Shown piece after piece: positions 11,203 through 22,525 of a stretch of DNA of 64,000 nt (positions within the stretch are counted from its first letter, which is position 1; every line of letters starts with the position of its first letter). This DNA is from Anaeramoeba flamelloides. Its lineage: Eukaryota > Metamonada > Anaeramoebidae. The stretch is from positions 5,022,001-5,086,000 of the forward strand of contig JANTQA010000026.1 in NCBI GenBank assembly GCA_027625915.1, given 5' to 3'. Under the pieces are notes generated by a model. That model saw nothing but the letters and a program-made list of their open reading frames with translations, had not been told where the DNA came from and did not search any database. A program made the position numbers and the translations under genes.

Positions 11203-11658
11203 ACTGTTGTGGAAAAAAAATTGAAACAGGAAAAAAGTGAAACACGATTTTTAATTGGGAACATTAATAGAGACCGAAAATGAAAAGTAAAATCAATTAA
11301 AAGAAGAAACCAAATAACTTGCAATAATAATTCACTATATTGATTATCAACCAAGTCAACAAAAACATTTTTCATCTTCTTTTTTTATCAAAATCAGAAA
11401 AATAGTTTTTCTTGATCTCAAAAATAGTTAAATTTTTGAACAAATTTTTAATAATTGATCAATCAAAGAAAAATCCATACCAAAAGATAGTATTAAAAAA
11501 AACTGTTATTGTGCCGAATACTTCATTTTGTCTTTATTTATTTATTGGTTTCTTCTTTTTATTGATTTTACTTTTCATTTTCGTTCTCTATTAATGTTTC
11601 CAATTAAAAATCGTGTTTCACTTTTTTTCAGTGTTACACTTTTTTTTCCACAAGAGTT
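11203..11658. mobile_element. Foldback element with about 110-bp inverted arms
   Basis: Bases 11208-11318 match the reverse complement of 11537-11654 almost throughout: GTGAAACACGATTTTTAATT on the left pairs with the same block read on the minus strand near 11605-11624. The ends read CTGTTGTGG and CTCTTGTGG. The roughly 215-bp core encodes nothing recognisable; short frames on both strands simply read the arms. A nonautonomous inverted-repeat DNA element. Confidence 0.75.
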
Positions 11659-12408
11659 GCATATTATTTCTGAATATGAAAGGTAATTCCAAAAAAAAGT
11701 GAAATAATAGTTTTTAATAAGTGTCGTAAAAATAGCTCGATTAAAGTTTGTTGACTACTTTAAAGATCCTTTTGAAAACTTTTTTGATTCACACAAGGAC
11801 ACTTGAAACATTTGGTTTCAATCAAAATAAACTGTAAAACTTTGAAAACTTACTTTTCATAATTTTTTTAAAAGAACATTAATTTGAATAAATGGGAAAA
11901 GTTTAGCTTCTAAAAATTGAAAAAATTTATTTTAAATATATTTCTATTAAAAAACCACAAAAAAAAATAATTTTTATTCTGAATCTACATTTTTATTTAA
12001 CCAAATATTAATATTCTTTTTGATCAATGTTAAGTATTTTTTCCTCAATTCAACTATTTTCCTTTCAAATATTTTATAAAAATTTGATGTTTTAGAAAGT
12101 TTATTTTGATTCTAAAATTAATTTTATATTTGTTTCAAAAGAATGTATCAAATTAGTATTTAGTATTGTTCATAAAAGAAGTTTTATTAAAATTTACAAA
12201 TAGTTTGATAGAAAGTTTTAAAAACTTTTTTTATTCACACACGTACACTTGAAACATTTAAAATTTACAAAAAAATAAATCAAAAATTACCAAATCTTTA
12301 TTGTAACATTTTTATCAAATGACTAATAAAAATTCCCACTAATTTTATCAAAAAAAAATAAAAAATTAAATTTTTTGTAAATAGATCTTATTAAAGAAGA
12401 TCAATTCA
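11659..12408. other. Gene-free spacer with a diverged direct repeat
   Basis: Two related blocks, about 11770-11820 and 12205-12262, share CACTTGAAACATTT preceded by a TTCACAC block. No coding signal. Confidence 0.4.
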
Positions 12409-12412
12409 TTAA

Positions 12413-12579
12413 GGGACTAGTCTCTATTATTTTTTTTTAACCAATTTCTAAATAAGGATAACTTATCTGGAAATAAGTTTAATATGAAAATAAACGGGCT
12501 TTCAAATCTAAGTAATTGGCAAAAAATTTTCTCAATCTCTATTAAATTTAGGTAAAAAAATTTAATAGAGATTAACCCC
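12413..12579 (+). mobile_element. TTAA-flanked MITE, copy 1
   Basis: A 167-bp element flanked by TTAA (12409-12412, 12580-12583), with terminal inverted repeats GGGACTAGTCTCTATTA and GGGGTTAATCTCTATTA. A second copy of 169 bp lies at 48663-48831 in the opposite orientation and is also flanked by TTAA. The shared core includes TTTCAAATCTAAGTAATTGG. A TTAA duplication is the piggyBac-type signature, but the GGG start is not the usual piggyBac terminus, so the superfamily is only suggested. Confidence 0.75.
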
Positions 12580-12583
12580 TTAA

Positions 12584-14526
12584 TTGAATTGATTCTAGCT
12601 TGGAGTTCTTACTGAAAAACATTTAATATTTTTATTTATTTTTTATTTGTAATACATTATAATATTACTGTAAAAATTATTTAATAATGAATGTATTTTC
12701 AAAACCCTTTTATTGCCAAAATTAGCCACAAAAGCAAAAATTAAAATACTAAACCCAAAATTACAAATTAAAATTTGAATTTTTTAAAAATTAAAATTAC
12801 AAGAAAAAAATTAATAATTGAACAAATAAATTAGTTTTGTAAAATTTTATGACACACTTATTTCTACAAGTAGTTGTAATTTTATTTCTTTTGGATTATA
12901 ATCAAAAATAATTTTAATTTGCAATGAAGATATCAACAGTTAAAAAAAAAAAAATTCTCAAATTCAATTTATTTAAATAATTAATTTGAAAAAAAATCCA
13001 TTGGTATAGTAATTTCAGGAATAGAATTATATAAATAAATTGACCTAAAAAGAATTTTGAAAAAAAAAAATAAAAATAATCTTATTTTCATTTTTTCTTT
13101 TTCATGATTTTTCTTTAAACTTTTGGCTAATTCTGAATCACTATTAAAAGATAAATTCAATATTAAAAAATCATAAGGTACAATTTTTGTAACTTTAAAG
13201 GAAAAAATTAATAATTGTACCTATTTCAAAAGATTAAAAAATAACCAACAATTTAGATTGTTTTTCAAGTAAAATGTGTTTTATAAAAAAAACAATTTCA
13301 AAAAGCATTCTTGAATAATTCCATTTTTATTTTATTTTATTTTTTTTTTATAAATACAATTTCAAAACATTTTTTTCAAAATAATTAATTATTAAAGTTA
13401 ATTTTAGTACAATTTTAACTAGATTACAGCAAGTAAGGCTATTTGTTTCGAAAATTAGTATTTATTATAAGTTAAAAGATATATTTTTTAATTTACCAAA
13501 GATTTGTTTTAATTTAAAAAATTTCTCAATGGATTCGTTTTTAATGGAATTTAAATCTTTTCAAAAATTGAAATAAAACAAAAAATATGAGAAAAAATTA
13601 TACCCAAATTTTCCAAGATTAAAAAAATTATCAAATTTACGGTTCAATTGGTATCACTTAATGGTTATGATTTTTATTATTCTCCAATTTTTGAACAAAT
13701 ATATTTTTTCAAGTATGATTCTAATCTTGCCAAATTTATTTTAAACTGATATTTTTTTCTCTTTTTTTTAAAAAAAAACAATAAAATAAAAAAAAAAAGA
13801 ATATTGTTGGTACTTAACCATTCAATTTTGTAAAATTTTGAATTTTAGTTTATTTACTGAACCAAAATAATTCAATTTTTCATTTTCAAAATTTGGTTGC
13901 AACAAATATAAATACTTTTATTTTTTGATTATTAAATAAAAAAATAATTTTATTTACCAATATTCCCAAAAAATTTTTTGGAAAAAAACAAGATCTAGAA
14001 AAATCAAAGAAAAAGTGACAAAAATTATTAAAATTTCCAAAAAAATTGTTTTTCTTAACAATTGGTTGAAATAATAGAAAATTATCTCATTTCAATTATT
14101 CGAAAACCCCCAATATCCTTTATACAACCAATTTAAAAAAATGAGGATTAAAAGTTTTTCAAAATTGTTATTCAACTTTCCTAAAAGAGTGAATCAAATC
14201 TTCTGTACAGAATTTTTTTAAAACCTTTTTATTTCTGTCTATTTTAAAAATGACTGTGATATTCAAAATTCTATTTAATAATAGTAAACACTTTTTTATT
14301 TTTAAATCAAACACTTTTTTATTAAACTTTGAAGTAAAATTAAATTCTGTTTAATTTGAAAATAATTAGATTAAAAAAAGATATTTCAAAATTATTAAAA
14401 ATTCTTCAACTTTTTTTCATTTTAAATTTTTATATTTTCACCTTTACCACTAAACTGAAATCTAATTTTTAATAATTGATCTATTGCTACAATGTTTATA
14501 AAATTGAAATTAAATTAATATTTTAG
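12584..14526. other. Gene-free spacer or upstream intron
   Basis: Very AT-rich, with no supportable exon. It ends in AATATTTTAG, a clean 3' splice site for the exon starting at 14527, so at least its right part is probably intron. Confidence 0.5.
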
Positions 14527-15157
14527 GATATTGTACAATTTAATAAAAAACGAAGAACCATTTCTGTTCAAAAAGAAATTGAAAAATCAAATAATCCTGT
14601 TACAAAAAGGTTATTAGTGTTAAAACGATCAAAATTTTATGGGAACAAAATGGAATTAACTGATTTTTGCAATGCAGGTATGGCTAAAAAAATCCTTAGT
14701 AAAATTGACACTCGCACTTATTTAACTGGAACATTGGACACATTCCCCGAATTGGAAAAGATAACGCCTGATTGGAAAACACAAACACCAGACATTTTTA
14801 TAAATTCACTAACCAACGAAATGGCAAATTGCAGACCACCGTTGAAAAAAATGGATACTTGTGGAGTAAGAGCCTACTGTGTGGATCCAATTTTCATTTA
14901 TGTTTGTTCAAAATTCCAAAAAAGGGCACTTTATTGGCCTTCCTATTGGATTGAAAACGAAACAATCAATGGTAATTGTGATGCAGCCATTTTAAATGAA
15001 AATTTAGATCCAATGATTTCAATTTTAATAGCAAACAAAAATTCTGAATTTGAAATTAGTCAATATAAAATATTGGCAGGTATTTATAGTTTTAATGAGT
15101 TATACAGGAAAAAACAATTAAATAAAATCTCAAAGAATCAAAATAAAAATGCAATAA

Positions 15158-15216
<59 letters not shown>

Positions 15217-15540
15217 GAGAAACAGGAAATCAAGAATGAAATTGAAATTGAAAAAGAAGAAATAAAGGAAGATGAGGAAGTAAAGGAAAGAGAAGAAATA
15301 AAAGAAGAAGAAGAAGAGCAGGAAGACGATGAAAATAATCAAGAAGAAGAAAAAAAAATTCCTTACAAGCCAACATTTGGTGTAATTACAGATGGACAAT
15401 ATTGGCAATTTTTTAAATATTCACATGAAATTGTTGAAAATGAACCAAAAATTAATTTAACACGAATTTTAGATTTTAATAATCAACCTGAAAAAATCCT
15501 TACTTTGTTATATCAAACAATTGATTCACAATTAAATTAA
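14527..15540 (+). CDS. Terminal exon of an uncharacterised protein, restriction-endonuclease-like pattern
   Basis: The frame is open from the AG at 14525-14526 with no in-frame ATG until the codon for M43 (14653), so this looks like an internal or last exon whose 5' exons I cannot find. It encodes about 337 residues and ends in TAA. The block CDAAILNENLDPMISILIAN, followed by K-rich EISQYKILAGIYSFNEL and, after a T/E-rich linker, FGVITDGQYWQFFKYS, recalls eukaryotic and bacterial PD-(D/E)XK-type domains: D...x-x-K core strand, amphipathic helix, then a 'GxxTDGxxW' strand. The acidic residue two before the Lys is Ala here, so catalytic activity is doubtful. A (ACA)n-coded Thr run and an E/K-rich stretch split the domain (about 15150-15360). 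This is a resemblance by eye; function unknown. Confidence 0.6.
15159..15216 (+). repeat. In-frame ACA microsatellite (polythreonine)
   Basis: About 19 ACA triplets inside the coding exon give an uninterrupted Thr run, followed by an E/K-rich linker. It is likely length-polymorphic. Confidence 0.9.
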
Positions 15541-16024
15541 TTTTATTTTTCTAATAGAATTTAATATCAATATTTTTATTTCTATTTCTATTTTTACATC
15601 TATATCTATCTCTATTTGTTATCCTTATTATTATTCCTATAACAACCTCTCATCTATTTATATATCTATTTCGATTTCTCATCTATTTCTATTAAGTCTT
15701 CGCCATGCTTAGTATAATAAAAATTTCCTTTTTTGTTTTCATAATCAGTTTATTGTAAAAGTAAAATATTTTTTCCATTCCAAAGATCAAAATGATCTGA
15801 AAAAGAGAGAAAATGAAAATTTGAGATTTTATTTTATATTTTATTGACTTTTGAAATTTATCCATTAAAGAATATTTTGAACTTTTTCGGATTAACATAA
15901 CATAATGTAAGAAAATTATTGAATGGAGAAAAAGTAAAATTTTGAAAATTGATTTTGATGATATATTTGATACAAGCCCAAAAACAAATAATTTTGAAAT
16001 TACAAGATCTCGTTTATAGCATAA
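15541..16024. other. 3' flank with TCTATT simple sequence
   Basis: TCTATT/TTTCTA-type repeats occur at about 15580-15690, directly downstream of the TAA. The minus-strand frame at 15692-16036 has no ATG start and AT-driven composition; not called. Confidence 0.5.
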
Positions 16025-16565
16025 ACTAAACCCCAATTCAAAAATTTTTTAATTCAATTTTTGAAGAAAAAAAAAATCTTATCTATCAATTCTCAAAGAA
16101 ATACCAAATTAGAACCATTCACTAATTGAAACGTTAACAATTGTATAAAAATTACAAACTTAAAAAAACAAAAAATTAATAATTAACCAATACTAATAAA
16201 TTATAGGTGTGTTAAAAATTTTGGAGAGATAAAACAAAAAAATGTTTTAATAAATTTGTTTTAATTCGTTTGGATTATTGATCGATCGACAGGTTAGATA
16301 CTACCAACTAATTTAATTCAAGTTCTTCTATTTGGAAGGAATCAACTTTAACATAATATCAATTGTTTAAAAATTTTTTTGTTCGACTGAAACAAGTTAC
16401 ATAATTCAAAAAATGAAAGGAAAAAAAAAAATAAAAGATGAAAAAATGATTTTCATATTTTTCAACAATCAAAATTATTTACAATTTGAATGAAATTGTA
16501 CTATTGTGATTGTTTGGAACGTTTTAGCTGTGTGGAAAATTTTTAATTTTAGTTTATTTTTGATA
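16025..16565 (+). repeat. Dispersed repeat R, decayed copy
   Basis: About 540 bp, also present at 29180-30045 and 47525-48085 in the same orientation. Shared blocks include GAAATACCAAATTAGAACCA near the left and GATGAAAAAATGATTTTCA near the right. The stretch 16230-16425 also aligns with the 69-codon ORF at 16887-17096 but is full of stops. So R looks like decayed copies of a sequence containing that ORF. Confidence 0.75.
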
Positions 16566-16886
16566 AAAAGAGGAAAGATTTTATTATCAAAAATTCTGTT
16601 TTAACTTTTATTCCAATATAAATATGACTAATTTGCTTACATATAATTGAAAAAAAATGAACTTACCAAGGTTTTTTAACAAAAATTTTGAAATAAACCC
16701 CATTTCAAAAATTTCGCAAACATAAAATCAAAAATAGTCAAAAAAAAAAAAAACTCAATTTATATATTTTCACAAACTTAATATAAAACCATATCTAAGT
16801 AAAAGAGTATTAATATAATTATAAGTATTCATTTTTATCTAAATAAATGAAAAAAATGTGAAATAAAAAGCGATTAGTCTAAAATA

Positions 16887-17096
16887 ATGAAACAAGTCGA
16901 ACAAAAATGTTTTGGTAAATTTGTTGAAATTACACCAACATTTGTTGATCGATCAAATGATAAGATACAATGGACTGGTTGTATTAGATTTTTCGATTTA
17001 AAAAACTCAAAATTAACCAAATATCAATCTGTGAAAATAAAATCTAGAGCAAATGAAAACATATTATGTAAATGGAAAAAAGGAAACGAAAATTAA
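16887..17096 (+). CDS. 69-codon ORF, the only open copy of repeat R's core
   Basis: ATG to TAA, 69 codons, including KCFGKFVEITPTFVDRSN and GCIRFFDLKNSKLTKYQSV. I recognise no family. It matters because three decayed relatives lie in the window (16.2, 29.4-29.9 and 47.7-47.9 kb). In the 29-kb relative the stretch NSTLAKYQSI is still readable against NSKLTKYQSV, while stops interrupt the rest. It could be a small gene, one exon of a larger gene, or a less decayed repeat. It contains two Trp and three Cys, not typical of random AT-rich frames. Confidence 0.4.
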   Translation: MKQVEQKCFGKFVEITPTFVDRSNDKIQWTGCIRFFDLKNSKLTKYQSVKIKSRANENILCKWKKGNEN

Positions 17097-17099
17097 AAC

Positions 17100-20000
17100 A
17101 AAAAAGACAAAAAATGAAATAGGTTTGTAAAATCAAAAATATTTCCATATTTAATCTAAAAGGGGGATTCTTATTTATTCAACTATTTAAAATGTGTTCA
17201 TTTTTTTTTTTAAATTTAGTTGAAATTTAAAAACCTTCACTGCAGGGGAATAAATTATGGGGCCACCAATGATAACTCTCTCATCATGCTCTATTTTGGT
17301 TCTTAAACCAATATATTGACACTCTTTTCATAAGGCGTATATATATAATCAATTTAAATATGTAAGGACAACGAATCACTTCTTTAAAATTTTCTTTTAG
17401 TTATCATTAGCACGAATAAAATATTTAAAAATTCAAAAATAGAAGATTTACAATCCAAAAAGCCAAAATTTCGGAAATTTTAATTATATTTTTTCAAATA
17501 AAAAAAATTGAGATTCAATCAAAAAAATTTAGAAATATTTAAAATTCATCTACAAAAATAGTTGCTCATTGAATTAATTTATAACTGTTTTAAAGTGGTT
17601 ATTTTTCAATTGGATTGTAAAAAAAAATACATATTAAATTTTTTCTGGGAAGATTATTAACCTATTTTATTTTAAATTGGGTTTTTTTTTTTTTTTTTTT
17701 CTTTTTATAATTCAATCCCCCCCCTCTAATCTTTTTGATAATAGTATTTGTTTTCAATTGTTGTTATAAATAGATTTAAAGTGGGATTTAAGAAATTAAT
17801 TATCTACGGGTTGGTATGATATATATACATTAACACCCCTGATTTGCCTGGATATCATCAAGTTTTAAAATAATAGATTTATAAATGATAATAGATGTAC
17901 GAATATATTTCGTTAGTTATTTGTCTCTAATAAATATTTGAATATTAATAAAAAGTCAAAATAGTTCAAAGATAATGTAGTTATGTTTTTGTATTTTATT
18001 TTTATTAATGGAAAAAAAATATAAATTATTCAGCTTACATATTTTTAAAAAATTTTATTTTTTTTTTAATTTTTTAAATCAGTCAATTTAATACAATAAT
18101 AGTATTTCAAAACGCCACTCATTGGTTTATTAATAATAATAATTAACCAATATTGTTATTTTTATGATATATAACCATAAATAAAGAAAATATATTAATG
18201 AGAAATTTTCATTTTTTTTTTCTTCAAAATTTTAATAAATATTAAATCAAAAGAAAAATGAAAATTCATTTCTTTAGGTCATAATTAAAAGTTGAATATC
18301 AATAATTTTCTAAAACATCAATTTTAAAAATATAAAATACTTGAATAAACAAATAAAAATTGTCAAATAATTTCATATATTACATTATAATTAAACCAAT
18401 AAAAACTTTTTTATTACATAAATTAATCTGTTGTGACTAATAAAACACAGCTAAAAAAATAACTACTAAATGTTATTTAAAGATAAAAAAAATAATCTTT
18501 GAAACTAAGCTTTTTTTTTTGAATTTTATTGTAGGTAAAAATTTGTTTAATATTTTTTTGAAAGTTGAATTTTTCAATCAATATTAATCCAGATCTTGTA
18601 AATTTTGTTTTTTTAAAAGAGGGTCTCTTATTCAATAATATTGATTCTTTTATATCTAATTATTTAAAAAGTCAAAAATTAAAAAATAGTAAAAATTAAA
18701 AAAAAATAAATTATTAATCTGACTAGGACTATTGGTCAAATAGTTTAAATTAGTAAAAAAATTATGATTGAAAAAAATTCAAATTTCACAATGAAAAACA
18801 ATAATGATTGTTTTTTTTTAATTTAATTTATATTTTTTTTTATTTTAAATTATTTAGTGTCAAATATATATTGTATTGAATTGTAATCAAAAGAATTTTT
18901 TTTTATGTGATGTCAAAATAACTTTTGTAATGAATAAATCATTTAATCAAGTATTTTAGGCAATTTTGTGGTTCAAAGCCCCCAAAAAATTTTCCAGTAA
19001 AGTATGATATATTTTAATCATTAAAACTAAGAAGTTTTTTATTTCAAGACAAATTTTTAAAAAAAAAAAAAAAATTATTTTGGAAAAATTTCGATTGAAC
19101 AAATAATTAAAATACAATAACGAAGATCAATTTTTCAAACCTTATAAAATTTTTTTTCAATTATTTTTTTATTGTAAGTGACGAAACAATTTTAAATTAT
19201 AAATTTTTCTTTCTAAGATAATTGTTTATAAATTCTATATCTGATAATTCTTTGATAACAATTCAAATTAAAAATGTTATTTTGAAGTTAATTCGTAGTT
19301 GGGGTTCTAAGGTGTGTGACCCAAGGTTAGACCCTATTTGAAGGCACAGCCCTTTTCTACATTTTCAAGAATTTTAAATTATGAGTTAGATTTGTTTACA
19401 ATTTTTTGAATTCTATCGAAAATGCAAATCTTTGTTAAAAGAAAGTAGCCTCAAATATTTTCGTTATATTATGAGGAAATTATTATTTTTTATGATTTAA
19501 AAGTGTGTATAATAACTTGTGTTTTGTGATTTCTTTGTATTTTAAAACATTTAAAAATTATAAACAATAAAAAATTGTTTTTTTATTTATGTTTAATTAA
19601 TATTTTGATTTTTTTTAAAGTTTCCTAAGAATGATTTATTTTGTGTTTTTGCAAAAAAAAGTGAACTTTAAATTGAAAAAATTCATTACTGATACTCTAT
19701 TTTGAAAAATGAACTTTATTAAAAAAATCTGAAATAACTTTGATATACAATAAAATTTTTATTACATTTTCCTTTTAATAAAAATTGTCAACTTTTTTTT
19801 CCAGAAATTTTGCTTTTAGAGAAGAGAAAAAACCAAGAAAATGTAAAACTCAAACACTACCCTAAAAGTACTGTACATCTTTACAATCCAAATAAAAAAA
19901 ATCGCAATTATTTCAAACCAGTTACTAAAGTTAAATCTGAAAAACAACTATTGTTTTAAAAAAATTTTCCAAAAAATAACATTTAAATCCTTTTGAAAAT

Positions 20001-20344
20001 GATAAAATACAAACAAATTGGATTTTGGAAATCCTGTAATTTTGAATTTTTTTCATTTAATATTTTAATTTCAGAAATCAATACCATATTTGCGTATTTC
20101 TGATTTTTTATAATTTCTAAATCAATAAAAAAATGCGAAAAAAAGATAGGGTCAATATTAGACAATTTGTTGATTGGAAAGAACAAATTTGGTCAGTTCA
20201 AAATTTCTTACATTACCATATAAAATGATTCTTTCATTTAACCCTTAACATTAACAATAAATAATGCGAAAAAATTGTCACTTCCTTTTCCTTTTCATTT
20301 TTTTTTAAAAGATAACACCACATTATTAACTACCTCTTTGATAG
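17100..20344. other. Long gene-free spacer
   Basis: Over 3 kb of AT-rich DNA with homopolymer runs. Slightly GC-richer patches occur near 17240-17340 and 19295-19350, without a tRNA-like or coding pattern that I can defend. Confidence 0.5.
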
Positions 20345-20569
20345 TTCTAATTTTAAAAGAAAATTAAGGAAAACGAGGTGAAACATTTTACTAAAGTCTT
20401 TTGTTTTTACCAGTATTGTGAAAAGTTTCTTAAAAAAGTTAATCATCTTTTTATTTGTACCAGGTGTTTACTGAATCCAAATTGCTATTTGAACAACAGC
20501 AAAGTAAATAGAGATCTTATTCTCCAAATGAAAAAACAAGCAATAAACAGAAAAGATCTTTACTTATAA
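20345..20569 (+). CDS. Possible short exon with Cys/His pairs
   Basis: After an AG near 20356-20358 an open frame runs to a TAA at 20567-20569. It reads about 70 residues containing CFYQYC (CX4C), HLFICTRC (HX4CX2C) and a further NPNC, spacing that could bind zinc. There is no in-frame ATG at its start, so it would be the last exon of a gene whose other exons I cannot see. It could equally be chance. Confidence 0.25.
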
Positions 20570-21134
20570 ATAAGTAATTCCTATCTGGTTAAAACATAAC
20601 AAATTGGATTTTCAATTTTCTCAATTAATTTGGAAGATTTTGGTATTTTTTTGATTTCTAGATTTACTAAACAGTTTTAAATTGATAGGACACAGAATAT
20701 TTAAACCAATACTGTATTTTGAATGGTTCGTATTTGCTGGGATCATTTATATATTTATCTTTGAAGAGTTATCTCTTTTCGAATTTTCATTAATATATTA
20801 GATTGATCAGAAAAATGAATTTCTAGGGTTTTTGAAATTATCTGGTTCTTGCATTTGATTGAAAATTTTAGAGAAAAAAGATCGAAATTTTTAAATAATT
20901 TTTTGCTCTGAAGGTATCTATTAGGCATTTTATTAAAGATAATTTTTACCAATCCAAATTAAAAAGAAACAAATACTCTTCGTAAGTGGTAACCAGGGTG
21001 TAAACCAAGGGTACATTGTAATAGTCGTGTAACAATTAAATATAAAAAATAGATTCATTTTTTTTTAAAAACCCTTTAAAATCTTTTGTCGAGTTATCTT
21101 GTACAAGTAGTTGTATTCAAAACAAAAGACACCA
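20570..21134. other. Spacer, upstream region of the talin-like gene
   Basis: A GC-richer patch (about 20990-21035, with GGTAACCAGG and AACCAAGGGTAC) precedes the ATG by about 100 bp and could be promoter sequence. No known motif is recognised. Confidence 0.35.
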
Positions 21135-21908
21135 ATGAGTTGGCAAAATGAACAAGAAGACAAAAAGAAAAAAAAAACGAAAAAAAAAAATGACACGATG
21201 AAAGATCTTAAAAAAAAGAAAAAAAAAAAAATAAAAAACACAACAAAAACCTTTAAAGTGACCCTCAAAGATTCAAAAGTCCAAATCTTTCACTTTGATA
21301 CCCGTGAAAAGTCACATGACTTAGTACAGGCGATTTGTACAAGTTTAGGAATGTCAAGTAGAAATATCAGAAAACAGACTCTCGTCCTAACAACCCCACA
21401 AATCACTTGGCCACTTGAAGAAAACGAAGAGCCTTTGAGACTTGTTGACTTTGAAGACCCCAATTCCCCAATCGTAATTACCTTTCGTAAAAGGAAACCA
21501 AAGGAACAAGTAATTATTACTCTTTCTTTTTCATCAACTTTTCAGGGATTGTTGGTTTTTTGAACAAAAAAAAAAAAATTCTTATTCTTGTCGAAAATTA
21601 ATATTTAAATCTTTCCGATTATTTCTTGTTCTTAATTTGTGTTTTGTTCATTACTTTACCAAAATAATCCAAAACCTTCTTTGTGTCTTTATGTATTGTC
21701 CGAATAATAAAAAAATAAAACAACAATCAAAATACTCAAATAACAAAGATAATCTTAAGGGTACACATCCTTGAACAAAGAGGAAAAACCCAAATGCAAT
21801 TTAGTCTTGATTACGATTGCACAATTGAAGAAATTATTTGTCGAATTGCTTATAAAAAAAATTTGGATGAAAACAACTTGGAAGTTCAATGTTTGTTTTC
21901 GAAAAAAC
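21135..21908 (+). CDS. Talin-like FERM head, F0 and start of F1 (5' exons only)
   Basis: Exon 1 (21135-21509) runs from ATG, with a lysine-rich leader (about residues 8-36), then KTFKVTLKDSKVQIFHFDT, then ITWPLEENEEPLRLVDFED. It stops at a GTAATT donor in phase 0. Exon 2 (21749 to about 21908) continues IILRVHILEQRGKTQMQF and CTIEEIICRIAYKKNLD. This follows the talin F0-F1 order: ubiquitin-like F0 ending in a W-x-E...L block, a basic RKRK linker, then F1 opening with a 'LxxxxLDGxxKT' strand and its helix. Talins couple integrin-type adhesion receptors to actin; amoebae use them in cell-substrate adhesion and phagocytosis. A GTAAAA donor at 21909 suggests splicing onward, but I find no F2, F3 or rod exons in the next 5 kb, so the gene is incomplete here or a stranded fragment. 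Homology is by eye, moderately sure. Confidence 0.6.
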
Positions 21909-22422
21909 GTAAAAAATTTTCCTTATTGGTTTTGATTTTTATTTTTACCAAAAACCTTTTACCGTCTTGAAAAAGAGTTCTGAAAATCGTAGTAACACTA
22001 AAAACAATAGATTGTATTGCCTCAAGAAATTGAAGTTCTGGAATTTTGATTTTACTGATAAATTCAAAAAAACGTTTAAAAGTTTTTTGGTTCAATTTCC
22101 AGTTTTTTACATCTTGCTATCTGACTTTTAAAACAAAATTTGTTTCGAACTAAAGTCTTGTTTCCAACTAATTTACAAGTTTTCTTTGTATTTAGACCAA
22201 TAAAATTCTTTCTTCAAAGCTCATAAAAACATTTTCAAAAATAGGAAATTGAACAAAAAAATTAAGGGAGTAGTCATTTTTGAAAATAAAATGAAATCTT
22301 GTCAAGATCTTGAAAACTTTTTTTTTTGTAATTTATGTTTCGACTTATGAAATGGATGAGTTAACCTCATTTAAACAATTTATTGATTTGAGTCTCTTTT
22401 TTGAAATTCAAAATTTGCATGT

Positions 22423-22525
22423 TTCCAATATAAAACGAAAAAAAGTAACATATTGTTTTGTTTAACAATTAAGTTAATTCTTGAAAATGGGAAAACATAT
22501 TTTTCGTTTTATGTTGGAAAGTATT
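22423..22525. repeat. Short inverted repeat
   Basis: TTTCCAATATAAAACGAAAA near 22423 pairs with the reverse complement of TTTTTCGTTTTATGTTGGAA near 22500-22519, enclosing about 55 bp. Possibly a tiny MITE or hairpin. Confidence 0.5.

Noticed and set aside
11193-11594. 60-codon frames on both strands
   Set aside because: They arise from the inverted arms of the foldback element.
15692-16036. Minus-strand 114-codon frame
   Set aside because: No ATG at its start, strongly AT-driven I/F/K/L composition, overlaps a 3' flank and repeat R.
17240-17345. GC-richer patch considered as a small RNA gene
   Set aside because: No consistent stems or known boxes; not called.
19295-19350. GC-richer patch considered as a tRNA
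   Set aside because: No acceptor stem, no T-loop GTTCRANNC, and no plausible cloverleaf.
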